The notes beneath the pieces were generated by a model, which ran no database searches, was not told the origin of the DNA, and was given only the letters and a program-made list of their open reading frames with translations. The translations under genes were made by a program, and so were the position numbers. From the NCBI GenBank assembly GCA_963805505.1, contig CAWDUP010000006.1:62001-126000 (forward strand): a DNA stretch of 64,000 nucleotides, given 5' to 3'. Positions 20,312 to 29,716 of this stretch are shown here, one piece after another (position 1 is the first letter of the stretch; the number at the start of each line of letters is the position of its first letter). This stretch comes from JANPBY01 sp963805505. GTDB taxonomy: Bacteria; Actinomycetota; Actinomycetes; DATJPE01.

Positions 20312-20733
20312 CCGAGAGCGGCGCCGGCCGGCTCGAGGTAGTCGTTGAGCCAGGCCTTCTCCTCCGGCGTGAGCCGACGCGGGCGGGCCTGGGTGAAGTC
20401 GTAGGGAACCATCGTCGACCCGGCGGTCGCATAGACGGTGCCGTCGGAGTCGTACACCTCGTAGCCGAGCGAGAACGACGCGGCGCCGATCTTCGTCACC
20501 CAGACGTCGATGGGCACCGGCTCGCTGCGGTGGAACAACGGACGGCGATAGCGGATGTCGCTGGCGGCGACCAGGATGCCGGCCGTGGCCTTGTCGAGAC
20601 CAGACAGCGGCACGGATTGGAACATCTCGACTCGCGCCTCCTCGACATAGGTGAGGAACTGCACGTTGTTCACATGCCCGTAGGCGTCCATGTCCTGCCA
20701 CCGCATCGCCACGCGTGCCGTGAACCGCGCCAT
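20308..20733 (-). CDS. Acyl-CoA thioesterase, hotdog fold
   Basis: A 141-residue hotdog-fold thioesterase of the 4-hydroxybenzoyl-CoA thioesterase type. The catalytic segment RWQDMDAYGHVNNVQFLTYVEEAR contains the Asp-x-x-x-His-x-N pattern of this clade. It would hydrolyse an acyl-CoA thioester in the cytoplasm; chain preference is not deducible. It lies 14 bases downstream of ettA and overlaps the following hypothetical gene, so it belongs to a leftward operon. Confidence 0.88.
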   Translation of the reverse strand: MARFTARVAMRWQDMDAYGHVNNVQFLTYVEEARVEMFQSVPLSGLDKATAGILVAASDIRYRRPLFHRSEPVPIDVWVTKIGAASFSLGYEVYDSDGTVYATAGSTMVPYDFTQARPRRLTPEEKAWLNDYLEPAGAALG

Positions 20734-20747
20734 GTGATGTCCCTCCC

Positions 20748-22415
<1,668 letters not shown>

Positions 22416-22470
22416 CCCCCAAGCCTAGGGGCGCCGACGTCGGCCTCAGACCACGGTCACGACGCGGGCC

Positions 22471-22932
22471 TCACGCAGCCTGCGGATCTCCCGCCTGGGG
22501 ACGCGCCCCGTCGTTCCCGGGAGGTCGTTCGATCCCCTCGGTGCCGGACGGCGGCGTCTCCCCCGAACGGGGAGCGCCGCGCCGGTAGATGGCGGTGCCA
22601 CGGGTCAGGTCATGCCCGACCGTTTGGGCGTCCAGGTCGAGCGATGTGCCCGGTGTGCCGTCACCGCGGGTGTATTCCTTGACCTGCAACCGCCCATGAA
22701 CCATGACCGGGTCACCGATGCCAACACAGGACGCCACGTGATCGGCCAAGGCGCGCCAGCAGGTGACCGAGAACCATGCGGTCGGTCCGTCGCTCCAGGT
22801 GCCGCGGGCCTTGTCATAGCGCCGCGGCGTCGAGGCCAGTCGAAACGAGGTCACGGGATGTCCGCCCTTGGTCACCGAAGCCCGGGGCTTGCTCGCCACG
22901 TTGCCCGTCACTGTCAAGAAGATCTCGCCCAC
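22471..22932 (-). CDS. Single-stranded DNA-binding protein
   Basis: A 153-residue OB-fold SSB. It opens EIFLTVTGNVASKP and contains the core TAWFSVTCWRALADHVASCV and DPVMVHGRLQVKEY. The C-terminal tail is Gly/Pro-rich but lacks the acidic DDDIPF end that recruits partners in the main SSB, so this is probably an accessory paralogue rather than the replicative one. Start is GTG with a GGAGG further upstream. It is separated from ettA by 55 bases. Confidence 0.87.
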   Translation of the reverse strand: MGEIFLTVTGNVASKPRASVTKGGHPVTSFRLASTPRRYDKARGTWSDGPTAWFSVTCWRALADHVASCVGIGDPVMVHGRLQVKEYTRGDGTPGTSLDLDAQTVGHDLTRGTAIYRRGAPRSGETPPSGTEGIERPPGNDGARPQAGDPQAA

Positions 22933-23074
22933 GTCGGTTCACCACCTCCAGCCCGGGGACCTTCCGCCGGGCGTCGGCCAGCCTGTTCGGCCGTACCCCC
23001 ACTCGAACAGGCCAAGGATGGTGGGTGTGGATGGCGCGGTTGCTGGGGACAAGGCGTGGGAAACTCGTCGATGA

Positions 23075-23148
23075 CCCCCCGTAGCTCAGCTGGATAGAGC
23101 AGTGGACTTCTAATCCGCCGGTCGCAGGTTCGACTCCTGCCGGGGGGA
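23075..23148 (+). tRNA. tRNA-Arg (TCT)
   Basis: Seven-base acceptor stem CCCCCCG/CGGGGGG, D-arm GCTC...GAGC, anticodon stem GTGGA/TCCGC enclosing the loop CTTCTAA (anticodon TCT), and T-arm GCAGG-TTCGACT-CCTGC. Discriminator base A; CCA is not encoded. It decodes AGA. Confidence 0.95.
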
Positions 23149-23224
23149 CTGTTTCTGGGCGCCGCGGGGACTGGGCGCCATCAGAGGCTGGGCCGGGCGA
23201 GGGCGATCCCGTTCCCGGCGCTCT

Positions 23225-23950
23225 TCACGGCTTCGTAGCCCTGCCAGGCCCGCGCCGTGCGAGTGTGCCGTCCGGCCCAACAGACCACTCGACGTGGGTC
23301 CACTCCGGCGCCTGCGGTGTTCGGGTGTAGTCAATGACGAGGTCACCGGGGAGCACGCTGATGCTCTGCACAAGCACCGTCGCGTAGGTCTCGCTCCCCA
23401 CCGGATGTCGCACGATCAGCGCAGCGAGGTCGTCCGCACGCGGCTCGGCCCGGACGACCGACGGCCAGTCGGCGTCGGCTGTGAAGCATGAGCGGTAGCG
23501 CTGACCCTTCGCGTCGAGCGGGTCGATGCCCACCGACGTGAACAGGTGGATGCCATCGCTCAGGTCGGTGCGGGTGAGATCCTCCGTGTCCCAACTCCAC
23601 GCGGTGACACCCCCCGGAGCGTCCAGGACGAGGGTGAAGCTGGCCATCCCTTGGTGATCAAGATGCTTCGGCCACGCCGTGCCGTGCGTGAGCGCAGCGA
23701 GGGGCAGCAGCCCACGGGACGGCTGCCCCGTCTGGCGCTCGCGGCGATTGAGCACCACGGCGGTACGTCCGGCCGGCACGTCGGTGGCGCACCAGGTCCC
23801 CCCGGCTCGCTCGTCTCGTCCACCGACGTAGCTGGGATGCTCGGGCCACCAGGCGTCCGGATCGTCGAAATCGCGCGAGACGAACTCGTCCCGGACAGCC
23901 AGGATCCGCGAGCGTGCCCCTGGCTCACGTTGCAGAACGACTGTGCACAT
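23225..23950 (-). CDS. NRDE family protein (TANGO2-like)
   Basis: A 241-residue member of the NRDE/TANGO2 family. It starts MCTVVLQ, with the conserved cysteine at position 2 typical of this N-terminal-nucleophile-like fold. It continues with AVRDEFVSRDF and GGTWCATD, close to the NRDE motif of the family (here modified to VRDEF). Homologues are implicated in heme handling, but the bacterial role is unclear. ATG 23950 gives the canonical N-terminus. No operon partner is evident. Confidence 0.78.
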   Translation of the reverse strand: MCTVVLQREPGARSRILAVRDEFVSRDFDDPDAWWPEHPSYVGGRDERAGGTWCATDVPAGRTAVVLNRRERQTGQPSRGLLPLAALTHGTAWPKHLDHQGMASFTLVLDAPGGVTAWSWDTEDLTRTDLSDGIHLFTSVGIDPLDAKGQRYRSCFTADADWPSVVRAEPRADDLAALIVRHPVGSETYATVLVQSISVLPGDLVIDYTRTPQAPEWTHVEWSVGPDGTLARRGPGRATKP

Positions 23951-24016
23951 GACTAGTCCGCCGTCGCTCGCTGCATGCTCCGAGGCTAGTGGCGCGACCA
24001 CCGTTGCCGGTCGCGA

Positions 24017-24421
24017 CTATCCGGTGGCGAGCTGGACCGCCATCAGGATGCTCGACAGGCTGGCCGGGTCGGCCAACTTCAACTCCGCGAGATCGCTGGG
24101 CCGGAACCAGCGAAGGTCGTCGTGCTCCTCGGGCGCGGCGTTTATGGGCTCGCCATCCCATCGCGTCACGAGGAATGCGTGCATGTCGAGCGTGGGGTCA
24201 CTGGTCGTCATCGGGACGGGTAGCGGGTCGTGGACATGCACACCGAGTTCTTCGAGGCACTCCCGAATCACGGCTTGGTGAGGCAGCTCGCCCGCTTCGA
24301 CATGTCCACCGGCGAGATCCCAGCAGTCGGGGTACCAACGACGCGATGGATGGCGATGTACGAGGAGCACCAGACCGTCACGCACCAGCGCAGCGACAGC
24401 GATCGGAATCTGGGGGGCCAT
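24017..24421 (-). CDS. Nudix hydrolase
   Basis: A 134-residue Nudix protein with an intact Nudix box: GGHVEAGELPHQAVIRECLEELG, written here as the segment from residue 38 to 60, matching G-x5-E-x7-REUxEExGU. Such enzymes cleave nucleoside diphosphate derivatives, often as clean-up of damaged nucleotides; the substrate is not deducible. A -10-like TAGTGT lies six bases upstream of the ATG, so the message may be leaderless. Confidence 0.9.
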   Translation of the reverse strand: MAPQIPIAVAALVRDGLVLLVHRHPSRRWYPDCWDLAGGHVEAGELPHQAVIRECLEELGVHVHDPLPVPMTTSDPTLDMHAFLVTRWDGEPINAAPEEHDDLRWFRPSDLAELKLADPASLSSILMAVQLATG

Positions 24422-24427
24422 GGCCGC

Positions 24428-24433
24428 ACACTA
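24428..24433 (-). promoter_or_regulatory. -10 element of a leaderless promoter (Nudix gene)
   Basis: On the minus strand TAGTGT stands six bases before the ATG at 24421, with no ribosome site between. Geometry as at the other leaderless genes of the window. Confidence 0.45.
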
Positions 24434-24449
24434 GACGCCGGCCGCGCGG

Positions 24450-24923
24450 TCACACCGCGAGTGCTTGCTCGGTGAGAGTTGCGAGTTCGGCTTGGTCGAC
24501 TCCAGCGAAATGCAGTGCGCGAGGAACGGTACCGACTTGCGCTCCGAGCAGGCCGACCAGCAGATGGGCCGGGCGAATCTGACGGGAGCCCTTCGCGGCT
24601 GTCACGGACCGCTCCATGGCGGACTTGAACGAGGCGCTAAGCCGGAGCCGGCCGGGGAGTTCAGGACTGGGGACGAGGTCCGTCACCGGAGCCGCCACGC
24701 CCGCTACCGCGAGGCTCGCCCGAAATTCCTGGCCGAGTGCCTGCTGGACGGTGTCGTGGGTCAGGCCCACCGAGGCGAGCACGTGTCCTGCGTCAGTGTC
24801 TGGCCGGGCGGACATCGCAAGCAACAGGTGTTCTGCCTCCACGAGGGCGGACCGGCTCGCCCGTGCTTCGACTTCGGCGGACTTGACCAGTGAGCGTGTA
24901 TCCGGAGCAAGGCGGGTGACCAT
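24450..24923 (-). CDS. Stand-alone Clp N-terminal (repeat) domain protein
   Basis: A 157-residue protein that consists only of a Clp_N double repeat. The first repeat includes SRSALVEAEHLLLAM and the second RQIRPAHLLVGLLGAQVG, as at the N-terminus of ClpA/ClpC. There is no ATPase module, so it may act as an adaptor or a substrate trap rather than an unfoldase. The ATG overlaps the stop of the upstream HTH gene by one base (TGATG), so the pair is translationally coupled and probably autoregulated. Confidence 0.82.
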   Translation of the reverse strand: MVTRLAPDTRSLVKSAEVEARASRSALVEAEHLLLAMSARPDTDAGHVLASVGLTHDTVQQALGQEFRASLAVAGVAAPVTDLVPSPELPGRLRLSASFKSAMERSVTAAKGSRQIRPAHLLVGLLGAQVGTVPRALHFAGVDQAELATLTEQALAV

Positions 24924-25153
24924 CAACGTCTCCTGAGATCGACGCCTGCGGCGATCAGCCGTTGGGCGTGCTTCTTGTGGACTGCCTGGCGAGTGACGCC
25001 GAGCGACTCGGCCACTTGCGGCCAGCTCCATCCGGAGCGCATGGCTCGCTCGACCTCGGCGTCTTCCATGAGGTCGGCAAGGCGACGAAGCGCCACCACG
25101 GCCGCGAGCCCCTCGGCGGGACCCTTCGAAGGGTCGATCTCGATCACAGGCAT
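24923..25153 (-). CDS. Small helix-turn-helix regulator
   Basis: A 76-residue protein with a C-terminal helix-turn-helix: the segment SWPQVAESLGVTRQAVHKKHAQRL resembles a sigma-70 region 4/MerR-like recognition pair. It is the first gene of a two-gene operon with the Clp-N protein. A strong promoter and an inverted repeat GTTGAC-N11-GTCAAC lie just upstream, consistent with binding to its own control region. Homologues are commonly found in front of Clp-N genes in actinobacteria, which supports a linked function. Confidence 0.78.
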   Translation of the reverse strand: MPVIEIDPSKGPAEGLAAVVALRRLADLMEDAEVERAMRSGWSWPQVAESLGVTRQAVHKKHAQRLIAAGVDLRRR

Positions 25154-25160
25154 GTGAGCA

Positions 25161-25189
25161 ACTCTAGTTGACTAGCTGAGAATGTCAAC
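25161..25189 (-). promoter_or_regulatory. Promoter and inverted repeat of the HTH/Clp-N operon
   Basis: Reading on the minus strand, TTGACA (25188-25183) and TAGAGT (25166-25161) are 16 bases apart, close to sigma-70 consensus. The ATG at 25153 is seven bases after the -10, so the message may be leaderless. GTTGAC and GTCAAC form an inverted repeat spanning the same bases, a likely operator. Confidence 0.6.
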
Positions 25190-25306
25190 CCAAGTTGCTT
25201 ACGGCCCGCCGCTGACGTACATGTGTCGCGGGTGGCGCCTGCCGCTCGCCAGCACCGGTTATCGTCCGTGGATCTGCTCGCACGCCGCGACTGCTAGGGG
25301 TTCCCA

Positions 25307-25912
25307 GTGCCGATCACCACCTGCCACATGTCCATCTCTTTGGACGGGTTCGTCGCCGGGCCGGACCAAAGTTTGGAGCACCCCCTGGGCAGGCGCGGGC
25401 GGGAGCTGCACAGCTGGCACATCGGCGACCCTCGGGCCAACGAGGCTGACCGGGTCGCGAACGAGTGGCTCATGCGGCCCCGGGGTGCCTACGTGATGGG
25501 GCGAAACATGTTCGGCCCCATCCGAGGGACTTGGGACGAGGATTGGTCGGGCTGGTGGGGCCTCGAACCGCCGTACCACGCGCCGGTCTTCGTGCTGACC
25601 CACTACCCCCATGAACCGATTCAGCTGGAGGGCGGGACGACGTTCCATTTCGTGACCGACGGCTTTGCCGCGGCGTACTCCGCCGCGTGTGACGCAGCCG
25701 GCGGCAGCGGGGTCGACATCGCCGGTGGGGCCGCGACCGTCCGACAGGCGTTGACCGCTGGGGTGATCGACGAACTCACCCTCGACATCGCACCCGTCCT
25801 GCTCGGTTCGGGCGAGCGCATCTTCGACGGGCTCGAGTCCTTCGACTTCGAGCCTGCGGAGGTGCTCCACTCGCCGCTGACCACCCACATCCGGTACCGC
25901 CGGCTGACCTGA
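25307..25912 (+). CDS. Dihydrofolate reductase family protein (RibD C-terminal-like)
   Basis: A 201-residue paralogue of the protein at 2960-3523. It has the SLDGFVAGPDQS opening, the YVMGRNMFG motif and the DIAGGAATVRQAL nucleotide loop, followed by LTLDIAPVLLGSGERIFDGL. It is likely an NADPH-dependent reductase with unknown substrate. The GTG start fits the family N-terminus. It stands alone, convergent with the FG-GAP gene, with a strong hairpin between them. Confidence 0.88.
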   Translation: MPITTCHMSISLDGFVAGPDQSLEHPLGRRGRELHSWHIGDPRANEADRVANEWLMRPRGAYVMGRNMFGPIRGTWDEDWSGWWGLEPPYHAPVFVLTHYPHEPIQLEGGTTFHFVTDGFAAAYSAACDAAGGSGVDIAGGAATVRQALTAGVIDELTLDIAPVLLGSGERIFDGLESFDFEPAEVLHSPLTTHIRYRRLT

Positions 25913-25971
25913 ACCGTTCCCGCTGAAGACGTCCCGTAGGAAATAGCAAGTGAACCGGAGAACCCAGAACT

Positions 25972-26011
25972 GGGTCTAGCCGGCCAGAGTGCCCTCTGAC
26001 CGGCTAGACCC
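25972..26011. terminator. Long hairpin between convergent genes
   Basis: An 18-base inverted repeat with one mismatch (arms 25972-25989 and 25994-26011, core GGGTCTAGCCGG/CCGGCTAGACCC) around a TGCC loop. No T run follows on either side. Placed between two convergent genes, it should end transcription in both directions. Confidence 0.72.
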
Positions 26012-26036
26012 GGCACAGCTCATCGGGGTGGGTCGG

Positions 26037-27566
26037 CTAGGAGGCCGCGCCGATCGCGGAGCCGAAGAAGTCGAAGTTCTCGCTTCTCCCCTTGAGGTTT
26101 GTCTGCGAGAGGAGACCGATGTCGCGGGTGTACAGGTCGTCCACGACCGTACCTTCGTCGAACACGGCGACCGTCCCGGAATCAAGCCCACCAGAACCTG
26201 CCTCCTGCGGAGATCCGACGAGCAGCATCGGACGCGTGGGGCTGTCGGTCTGCAGGATGCCAAAGGTCAGGACACGGCCGAACCGGTCTCCGTCGTTGGC
26301 CCGCCGCGGCTTGATGTTCGCAGCGTCGACAACCTGTGGTTCCCCACTGCAGTTCAGGGTCACCTGCGTGACGAAACCGGCGTTCTTCTTCCCCTTGTAG
26401 TTCTCCTCGGGTGATCCGATGGCCAGTGTGCGCCCGTCCCCCGCCAAGCTGCGGCCGAACAGGTCACCATTCTCCGGCTGGTTGGGTACTGGACCGAGCC
26501 CCTGGGTGATCACCGACGAGCTGCCGCCGTCAATGACGGTCACCGTGCCCGCATCCTTGGTCTTGCCGAGGTTCTCGCCCGGCGAACCAACTGCAAGCAC
26601 GTCACCCGATGCCCCGGGGCAGGTCACGGTCGCGAGGGCCGCTCCGAAACGATCGCCCTTCTCGAGCTTGCCCCTGGCCCCGTCACCCTGGGCGATCATG
26701 GACCAGGTGGAGCCGAGGGCGAAGACAGCACCCGCCGAGCGCTTTCCGCCGACCCGCTGGTGCGGCACCCCGACAAACAGGTTCGAGTCGGTTCCCAGGA
26801 GCTCAGAACCGAACCGAGCACCCCGCTGCGGGGAGCCCGGTACGCCAGCGGTGTCCGCGTTGACGTTGCGCGCGAGCTTGGTGTCCAGCTTGCCGCCGCC
26901 GGTGGCGAACGGGAACTTCGTCAGCGCGCCCGCATTGGCCGCCTTGCCGGCGTCCTCACCTGGACGAGCAACCCACAAGGCGCCACCACCAGCCCCGGAA
27001 ACCGCCAGTGCGGAGCCGAAAGCGTCGTGCTTGTTGCCCTTCCCCGGCACACCCTTCTTGTCCTGATCGAGGAACTGGTGACCGGAGAGCCCGGTTGGCG
27101 AGCCGAACATGATCGCCACGCGGCCCTTGCCCTTGTTCTCTCCTGGGATTCCGACGATCAGGTCACCACAGTTGTCACCGTTGACATCAGCGACCAGGAC
27201 CGCCGCGCCGAAGCGGTCCTTACGCTCGCTCTTCTGCCCGAAGTCTTCCTGCTTCAGAATCCGAGACCCGGTTCCGTACGGGGAGTACTTGTCCTTGCCG
27301 AAAACCAGAGTGACCGTCCCAGCGTTGACGCCGGACTTCTTCTTGCCGATATTTTCGCCCGGCACACCAACGGCCAGGTCGTTGATCTGGTCGTTGTTGG
27401 CGTAGAAGGACCCGGGGGCACAGGCCGCCAGCAGATCGCTCGACGTCATCGGTCCGGACGCAGCGGTGGCCGTTGCTGCCGGAGCCAGGGCTACCACCAG
27501 CGTGGCCGCGGCGGCACCGCCGACGACGGTCAGGAATCGGGACGTCTGCGAGTTCGAGCTGGGCAT
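26037..27566 (-). CDS. Secreted FG-GAP (integrin alpha-like) beta-propeller protein
   Basis: A 509-residue exported protein. The N-terminus is a signal peptide (hydrophobic VVGGAAAATLVVALAPAATATA). The rest carries seven repeats of the pattern GVPGEN-x-G-KK-x-AGTV, e.g. near residues 66, 125, 190, 265, 330, 380 and 450, with DRFG or DLFG between them. Seven FG-GAP units imply a seven-bladed beta-propeller like the integrin alpha head, though the calcium-binding DxDxDG loops are only partly kept (ADVNGDNCGD). The ATG at 27566 has GGAGAG six bases upstream. Function is unknown; surface binding is inferred. Confidence 0.85.
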   Translation of the reverse strand: MPSSNSQTSRFLTVVGGAAAATLVVALAPAATATAASGPMTSSDLLAACAPGSFYANNDQINDLAVGVPGENIGKKKSGVNAGTVTLVFGKDKYSPYGTGSRILKQEDFGQKSERKDRFGAAVLVADVNGDNCGDLIVGIPGENKGKGRVAIMFGSPTGLSGHQFLDQDKKGVPGKGNKHDAFGSALAVSGAGGGALWVARPGEDAGKAANAGALTKFPFATGGGKLDTKLARNVNADTAGVPGSPQRGARFGSELLGTDSNLFVGVPHQRVGGKRSAGAVFALGSTWSMIAQGDGARGKLEKGDRFGAALATVTCPGASGDVLAVGSPGENLGKTKDAGTVTVIDGGSSSVITQGLGPVPNQPENGDLFGRSLAGDGRTLAIGSPEENYKGKKNAGFVTQVTLNCSGEPQVVDAANIKPRRANDGDRFGRVLTFGILQTDSPTRPMLLVGSPQEAGSGGLDSGTVAVFDEGTVVDDLYTRDIGLLSQTNLKGRSENFDFFGSAIGAAS

Positions 27567-27751
27567 AGGTGCTCTCCATCGGGGATCTAAGGCATTGAGT
27601 ACTGGCACCGTACGTGGCGCGTCCCGAAACACAACATCGGTCGCCAAGTCGCATGCCTCAGCCAAACGGTTGGTGCTGAACGACGAACGGGCGACACCAG
27701 CGATGCGCGACGTGCGATGTCCCAGCACTCCGCTTCTCCGTGACCACAGCG

Positions 27752-27796
27752 GTGTCGGACTCAGCAGTGTCGGACTCAGCGGTGTCGGACTAAGCG
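27752..27796. repeat. Three tandem copies of a 15-base unit
   Basis: GTGTCGGACTCAGCA, GTGTCGGACTCAGCG and GTGTCGGACTAAGCG run head to tail, two of them beyond the stop codon of the AhpD-like gene and the third across it. The stop is created by the C-to-A change in the third unit. Confidence 0.85.
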
Positions 27797-28287
27797 GGGT
27801 CAGGGCCGTCCTCCACCAGATAGCTCCCGGGCTCCCAGCACCGGGTCGCGACTCCGATCCGGTTCCACGCGTTGATCGTCACGATCAGGCAGACCAGCTG
27901 CGCCAGCAGCTCGGGTTCGAAGTGCTGGGCAGCCTCGTCGACCACCTCGATCGGCACGTGGTCTTCGTGCACCAAGGTGATGGCCTCGGTCAGCGCGAGG
28001 GCGGCGCGCTCGGCGGGGGTATACCAGTTCGTCTCCCGCCAGACGCCAAGCCCCGCAATTCGCTGGACGGTTTCGCCTCCGGCCAACGCGTCCTTCGTGT
28101 GCATGTCCACGCAGTAGGCGCAGCCGTTGATGGTCGACGCATGGATACGGACCAGTTCCCGCAAGGCCGGTTCGAGACCGACGCCGGCCACAGCGTCAAG
28201 ACGTGCCATCGCAGCGGAGAACCTCGGCGCCAGGACGTCAAAGTCGAGGCGGACGGCGGTGGGGTCGCTCAGGCTTGTCGATGGCAT
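27790..28287 (-). CDS. Carboxymuconolactone decarboxylase/AhpD-like protein
   Basis: A 165-residue protein of the AhpD-like carboxymuconolactone decarboxylase superfamily. It has the redox motif NGCAYCVDMH, in which CxxC and the downstream His form the active site of alkylhydroperoxidase partners. It likely takes part in peroxide or thiol redox defence. It is divergent from a MarR regulator with a 71-base intergenic region that contains palindromes, so the regulator probably represses it until an oxidant or other inducer is present. The stop lies within a tandem repeat. Confidence 0.87.
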   Translation of the reverse strand: MPSTSLSDPTAVRLDFDVLAPRFSAAMARLDAVAGVGLEPALRELVRIHASTINGCAYCVDMHTKDALAGGETVQRIAGLGVWRETNWYTPAERAALALTEAITLVHEDHVPIEVVDEAAQHFEPELLAQLVCLIVTINAWNRIGVATRCWEPGSYLVEDGPDPA

Positions 28288-28312
28288 GGACCGGTCCCTT
28301 CGTGGCTTATAA

Positions 28313-28349
28313 CTTCCGTGGAAGATAGTTTACCTGACGAGGAAGATAT
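28313..28349. promoter_or_regulatory. Probable operator between AhpD-like gene and MarR regulator
   Basis: A perfect 12-base palindrome CTTCCGTGGAAG at 28313-28324, and the octamer GGAAGATA repeated at 28320 and 28341, 21 bases (two helical turns) apart. The second copy touches the regulator's -10 element. This is where a MarR dimer pair would control both genes. Confidence 0.5.
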
Positions 28350-28352
28350 ACT
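28347..28352 (+). promoter_or_regulatory. -10 element of a leaderless promoter (MarR gene)
   Basis: TATACT, five of six consensus bases, lies six bases before the ATG at 28359. No ribosome site is present. Confidence 0.55.
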
Positions 28353-28358
28353 CAAGGC

Positions 28359-28892
28359 ATGTCCACTGATCCGGTCGCTCACATCGTGGCTCAATGGCAG
28401 GACGAGCGGCCGGATCTGGATGCCTCACCGATCCTGATCACCGGCCAGATGACTCGTCTGGTCGAACGCTTCGAGCGTTTTCTCAGACCCCCGTTTGCCG
28501 CCGTCGATCTCGGCAATGGCGACTTCGACCTGTTAGCAGCGTTGCGCCGAGCAGGGGAGCCCTTCACCCTGAGCCCCGGAGAGCTCAGCGAATCCCTGCT
28601 GGTGACCACTGGCGCGATCAGCAAGCGCCTTGATCGGCTGGAGGCACGCGACCTCGTGCGCCGTACGGTCTCCGCCACCGATGCACGCGGGCGGCTGGTC
28701 ACTCTGACCGAGTCGGGGGTTCGGTTCGCCGACGAGCTGATCGAGGTTCACCTGGACAATCTTGCGCAACTGCTCGCTGGGCTCTCGAGCGCGGAACGCA
28801 CCGACCTGGCGCACCTGCTGGCTCGGTTGGCCGAGTCCCTGGACGCCCGACTCCCCCGACCTCCCGCCGAGCCTGCTCCGACACGGCCCTAG
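28359..28892 (+). CDS. MarR family transcriptional regulator
   Basis: A 177-residue MarR-type regulator. The winged helix-turn-helix covers about residues 60-125: FTLSPGELSESLLVTTGAISKRLDRLEARDLVRR followed by the wing with DARGRLVTLTESG (described here by function: recognition helix and wing). It is divergently oriented from the AhpD-like gene and probably controls it. The -10 TATACT just before the ATG suggests a leaderless transcript. Its stop codon TAG is reused as the start of the next gene's -10 hexamer. Confidence 0.9.
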   Translation: MSTDPVAHIVAQWQDERPDLDASPILITGQMTRLVERFERFLRPPFAAVDLGNGDFDLLAALRRAGEPFTLSPGELSESLLVTTGAISKRLDRLEARDLVRRTVSATDARGRLVTLTESGVRFADELIEVHLDNLAQLLAGLSSAERTDLAHLLARLAESLDARLPRPPAEPAPTRP

Positions 28893-28895
28893 GCT
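28890..28895 (+). promoter_or_regulatory. -10 element of a leaderless promoter, overlapping a stop codon (orn)
   Basis: TAGGCT stands seven bases before the GTG at 28903; its first three bases are the stop codon of the MarR gene. Same arrangement as at 10177. Confidence 0.5.
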
Positions 28896-28902
28896 GACCG
28901 AC

Positions 28903-29541
28903 GTGGCGAACGCACCCCTGGTCTGGATCGATTGCGAGATGACCGGTCTCGATCTTGAGCACGATGCCCTGGTCGAGATCGCCGTCCTGGTGACCGATGA
29001 GGCGCTCAATGTGCTGGGCGAGGGCGTCCAGGTCGTCATCCGCCCACCCGCCGACGCGCTTGAGCACATGCCCGACCTCGTGCGGGATATGCACACGACG
29101 TCCGGGCTGCTGACCGAGCTCGACTCAGGGACCACGCTGGCCGAGGCAGAGGCGCTCGTGCTGGCCTACGTCCGCACTCACGTCCCGGACGCCAAGAAGG
29201 CCCAGCTGGCCGGAAACTCTGTGGCCACCGACCGGGCGTTCATCGCCCGAGACATGCCTGCGCTCGACGAGCACCTCCACTACCGCATCGTCGACGTGAG
29301 CTCGATCAAGGAATTGGCCCGCCGGTGGTTCCCTCGTGCCTATTACAACGCGCCGGTCAAGCACGGTGGGCACCGAGCGCTGGGCGACATCATCGACTCC
29401 ATCGAGGAGCTCAAGTACTACCGCGACACCGTCTTCGTGCCGCTCCCAGGTCCGGACACAGACTCCTCCCGCCGCATCGCCGCGACCTACCAACGAGCCG
29501 AAGGCGGGGCGAGCTCGGGAGCCACGGCCGCCGATTCCTGA
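28903..29541 (+). CDS. orn: Oligoribonuclease
   Basis: A 212-residue DEDDh 3'-5' exoribonuclease that degrades 2-5 base RNA fragments and pGpG. Active-site residues are visible: Asp10 and Glu12 in VWIDCEMTGLD, the Asp in VATDRAFI, and the His and Asp of HRALGDIIDSI near residue 160. The longer frame upstream is the end of the MarR gene in another phase. GTG 28903 gives the canonical N-terminus and follows the -10 TAGGCT by seven bases. tRNA-His lies 60 bases downstream. Confidence 0.95.
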   Translation: MANAPLVWIDCEMTGLDLEHDALVEIAVLVTDEALNVLGEGVQVVIRPPADALEHMPDLVRDMHTTSGLLTELDSGTTLAEAEALVLAYVRTHVPDAKKAQLAGNSVATDRAFIARDMPALDEHLHYRIVDVSSIKELARRWFPRAYYNAPVKHGGHRALGDIIDSIEELKYYRDTVFVPLPGPDTDSSRRIAATYQRAEGGASSGATAADS

Positions 29542-29601
29542 ACGGAGCCGCTGGTCCCGTACACTGACCGACGGCCGTTCGGGGCACCCCGGCCGGACAT
29601 G

Positions 29602-29677
29602 GTGGGTGTAGCTCAGCTGGTAGAGCACCTGGTTGTGGTCCAGGGGGCCGCGGGTTCAAGTCCCGTCACTCACCCCA
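29602..29677 (+). tRNA. tRNA-His (GTG)
   Basis: Acceptor GTGGGTG/CACTCAC, anticodon loop TTGTGGT (anticodon GTG), T-arm GCGGG-TTCAAGT-CCCGT with one wobble. Discriminator is C, as required for histidine tRNAs, and CCA is encoded at 29675-29677. The G at 29601 can supply the extra G(-1). Confidence 0.95.
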
Positions 29678-29704
29678 CGCTCCCCGCGCATCTCGATCGC
29701 GCGA

Positions 29705-29710
29705 TACGTT
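29705..29710 (+). promoter_or_regulatory. -10 element of a leaderless promoter (ABC transporter operon)
   Basis: TACGTT, TANNNT consensus, six bases before the GTG at 29717. No ribosome site is visible. Confidence 0.5.
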
Positions 29711-29716
29711 TTTGCC

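Noticed and set aside
23075..23148. Integration site at tRNA-Arg
   Set aside because: No duplicated tRNA 3' end or integrase gene was seen in the window.
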